From positions 1-10,325 of the forward strand of contig JAAMXP010000625.1 of assembly GCA_019693395.1 (NCBI GenBank): a DNA stretch of 10,325 bases, in the 5' to 3' direction. This document shows, one piece after another, positions 8,758 to 10,325 of this stretch. Source of the stretch: Ettlia oleoabundans. Its lineage: Eukaryota; Chlorophyta; Chlorophyceae; Chlamydomonadales. Both the position numbers and the translations under genes were made by a program. Under the pieces are notes generated by a model, which ran no database searches, had not been told where the DNA came from, and saw nothing but the letters and a program-made list of their open reading frames with translations. Within the stretch, counting starts at the first letter, position 1; every line of letters begins with the position of its first letter.

Positions 8758-10325
8758 ATGAAGCTGCTCAGCAAGCAGATCATCAGGGAGGGGGCGGGTT
8801 GGGCCAAGATGGTGCCGGAAGAGGGTGAGAAGCCAGCAGCTTCGAGTCCTGGTCCCCACTGCCGCCGCTGCTGCCCGCTCAACCCTCCCTGGAAAGCTCG
8901 TTCCTCATTTCGCCGCCGCCTGTCCCGCTTGCGGACCCCTTTACAGGGGAAGATCTCTGGCATGCCTACAACCTGGTGCGTGAGGGTGATCGGGTGGAGG
9001 CCGCGACCCTCCGCAAGGTGCAGAAGGACTTGGGGACGGGCAGCGAGAGCGAGCGGGTCAAGCTGAAGCTCATGGTGGCGGTAGAGGGCGTGGAGTACGA
9101 TGCTGAAGGTGAGTGGGTAGTGGTGCAACCTCGTGTAATAGTGCGAGGGGGTGGATAATGATGCTGAAGGCGAGTGGGTAGTGTTTGTAACCTCAGTTAA
9201 TTGGCTGAGGGGTGCATAATGATGCTGAAGGTAAATGGGTAGTGGCTACAACCTCAATCGCGTGTGTAAGGTGATGCTTCACTATTGATATCATGTCCAT
9301 GAGGTTTGGAAGGCATGGCTGAATGCAGCAAGCTCAACCTGTGCTGCCGGGATGGCTGGCCCTGCTTTTTCAAGGCCACAGGCAGCTTGCTGCCGCATCT
9401 GCCCCGCCAATTGTCTCCCCTCCCTGCCTTGGTCCAAGACGCGCCTTGCCCGCTTTGCTTGGGCGCCTTTCGCTTCCCTCAACGCTCCATCAGGCCAGCA
9501 AATTCGGCTCAAGGGACGGAACCTGACTGAGAACGAGCACGTCAAGCTGGGTGCTTATCACACACTAGAACTGGAGCTGCAGCGAGCCTTCACCCTGCAC
9601 AAGGCAAGCAATTTTTGCTGGTTGTTGATGGTTGTTTATTTCCTTGGTTTCAGCCTTTGGTTGTCACTGCACTGCAAAGAACCGTGCCTTCATCATGCAC
9701 AAGGCACAAATTGTCTCAATGGTTCTTCCTGTAAATTGATTAACACTGCAGCATGCCTTTGGCCCTGCACAAGACAAGGCTTCCTTTGTGGTTTGTGTCA
9801 TAGTTGCTTGTTGTGCGCTTTGCCATACTTCTCATTATGTCTTTGCTCGAGTGCCACTTGCTCCCACCTTTCAAGCCTACTTTCCAATGTACTGCAGGAC
9901 GTGTGGGACTCAGTGGATGTGGAGCGGATTCGTACCGCCTCTGACCCTGCAGCTTCAGCTGATCTGGCGGTACTGCTCATCACGGTGAGCTTGGGGGGTT
10001 GGGGGGTGGCGGGGTGGGGGGAGGGGGTTACTGCACTGCTATCCAAGCAAGCGGACTTTGAGGGCTTGCGGGCTGCTGGGCTGCTTTAGGTTTCCTTTCT
10101 ATTTTCTATGACGAGCTCCATGAGGTCATCTTTCACAACAGGAAGATCATATCGGCATTGCATGCTGCTGGGCATCCACCTAGTTTACTTCAGCCAGCCA
10201 GCCAACACATCCATCCATCCTGGCTGCCTGCCTTGCCTGCTGTCCATCTTTTGCAGCAGTGACCGACCCAGATTTGCCTTGTTGGCTCAACATGCACCCT
10301 CGCACATGCATCCATCCCGACTGCT
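8758..10325 (+). CDS. PELO: Pelota/Dom34 ribosome-rescue factor, N-terminal part (3' end outside the window)
   Basis: eRF1-like protein that, with Hbs1, recognises stalled ribosomes with an empty A site and helps split them for no-go and non-stop decay (family knowledge). Exons: 8758-8824, 8947-9108, 9494-9603, 9898-9984; introns of 122, 385 and 294 nt, then a fourth donor (ACG|GTGAGC) at 9985. The joined exons give 142 residues with the Pelota hallmarks in order: start [38 protein letters not shown], the [18 protein letters not shown] stretch and [13 protein letters not shown], the last closely like plant Pelota. This covers the whole Sm-like N-terminal domain, which reads the empty A site, and the first residues of the central eRF1-like domain. 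The ATG context (ACAAAATGA, A at -3) is favourable. Intron 3 starts with GC, not GT, and contains no in-frame stop. Introns 2 and 3 hold imperfect copies of the preceding exon end. No fifth exon can be recognised before the edge. Confidence 0.95.
9091..9273 (+). repeat. 61-bp tandem repeat, three copies, spanning the exon 2 donor of Pelota
   Basis: Copies at 9091, 9152 and 9213. The first includes the last 18 nt of exon 2 and the true donor; all three contain GATGCTGAAGG followed by a donor-like hexamer: GTGAGT (used), GCGAGT and GTAAAT. The copies diverge mostly in the middle (CAACCT / TAACCT / CAACCT). Confidence 0.93.
9585..9780 (+). repeat. Dispersed copies of the Pelota exon 3 end inside intron 3
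   Basis: The exon 3 end (GCCTTCACCCTGCACAAG, ending 9603) recurs as GCCTTCATCATGCACAAG ending 9703 and as GCCTTTGGCCCTGCACAAG ending 9773. Spacing is 100 and 70 bp. What follows is GCAAGC (real donor), GCACAA and ACAAGG. Confidence 0.8.
9604..9897 (+). other. Pelota intron 3: GC-AG, stop-free and a multiple of three
   Basis: The boundary is CACAAG|GCAAGC ... TACTGCAG|GACGTG. Joining gives HK|DVWDSV, matching the family. The intron is 294 nt (98 codons) and has no stop in the reading frame, so retention would insert 98 mostly hydrophobic and cysteine-rich residues without ending the protein. Confidence 0.85.
9985..10325 (+). other. Start of Pelota intron 4: G-run cluster and simple sequence, no exon seen
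   Basis: Right after the donor come runs of 6, 6, 4, 6 and 5 G (9993-10027), a quadruplex-type pattern in the pre-mRNA. Further on is CCAGCCAGCC / CATCCATCC / CTGCCTGCC low complexity (about 10192-10320). I searched for the next conserved Pelota block (EGLAxxCLV) in three frames and did not find it, so exon 5 probably lies beyond the edge. Confidence 0.7.

Noticed and set aside
8670..9128. 152-codon minus-strand open frame
   Set aside because: It overlaps Pelota exons 1 and 2 in antisense. The plus strand carries the conserved protein.
10052..10089. EGLRAAGLL as the Pelota EGLA block
   Set aside because: No AG acceptor precedes the glutamate codon, the match ends after three residues and a stop follows.
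10142..10181. Possible Pelota exon 5 starting AACAG|GAAGATCATATCGG
   Set aside because: The acceptor and phase are acceptable and it starts with glutamate, but the following residues (DHIGIACC) do not match the conserved EGLAxxCLV block and a stop follows soon.

Overview
The window comes from a nuclear genome with many introns and moderately high GC, most likely a green alga (Chlorophyta). Four things point there. Two eukaryotic protein-coding genes are broken into many small exons by introns of about 120-630 nt. Both proteins look most like their land-plant relatives (from memory of the families). Glycine- and glutamine-rich low-complexity inserts interrupt conserved domains. The introns are full of CA/GT, CCTG/CCAG and G-run simple sequence. 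I cannot name the species.

Layout. Bases 1-386 lie downstream of the minus-strand gene and hold an 89-bp tandem repeat (about 3 copies) and a 65-bp tandem repeat. From 7925 down to about 462/387 (minus strand) runs one 15-exon gene for a plant-type, C1-domain diacylglycerol kinase. I built the model by hand; every exon junction keeps the reading frame and gives a continuous DGK protein of about 970-1000 residues. Bases 7926-8757 are intergenic and sit between two divergent genes, so they should contain both promoters. From 8758 to the right edge (plus strand) is the 5' part of a Pelota/Dom34 gene: four exons encoding the first 142 residues, with the rest beyond the window. The two genes share no pathway: one is a membrane lipid-signalling kinase, the other a ribosome-rescue factor. 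Their link is a head-to-head arrangement.

The most unusual thing is in the introns. In four of them the exon end plus its 5' splice site (in one case also the 3' splice site plus exon start) is copied, imperfectly, inside the neighbouring intron: DGK introns 9 and 10 and Pelota introns 2 and 3. One copied donor (DGK intron 10) would add exactly 13 codons in frame and duplicate a conserved motif. Two introns, one in each gene, need GC-AG boundaries to keep the conserved protein in frame. I see no mobile element, RNA gene, CRISPR array or bacterial system here.
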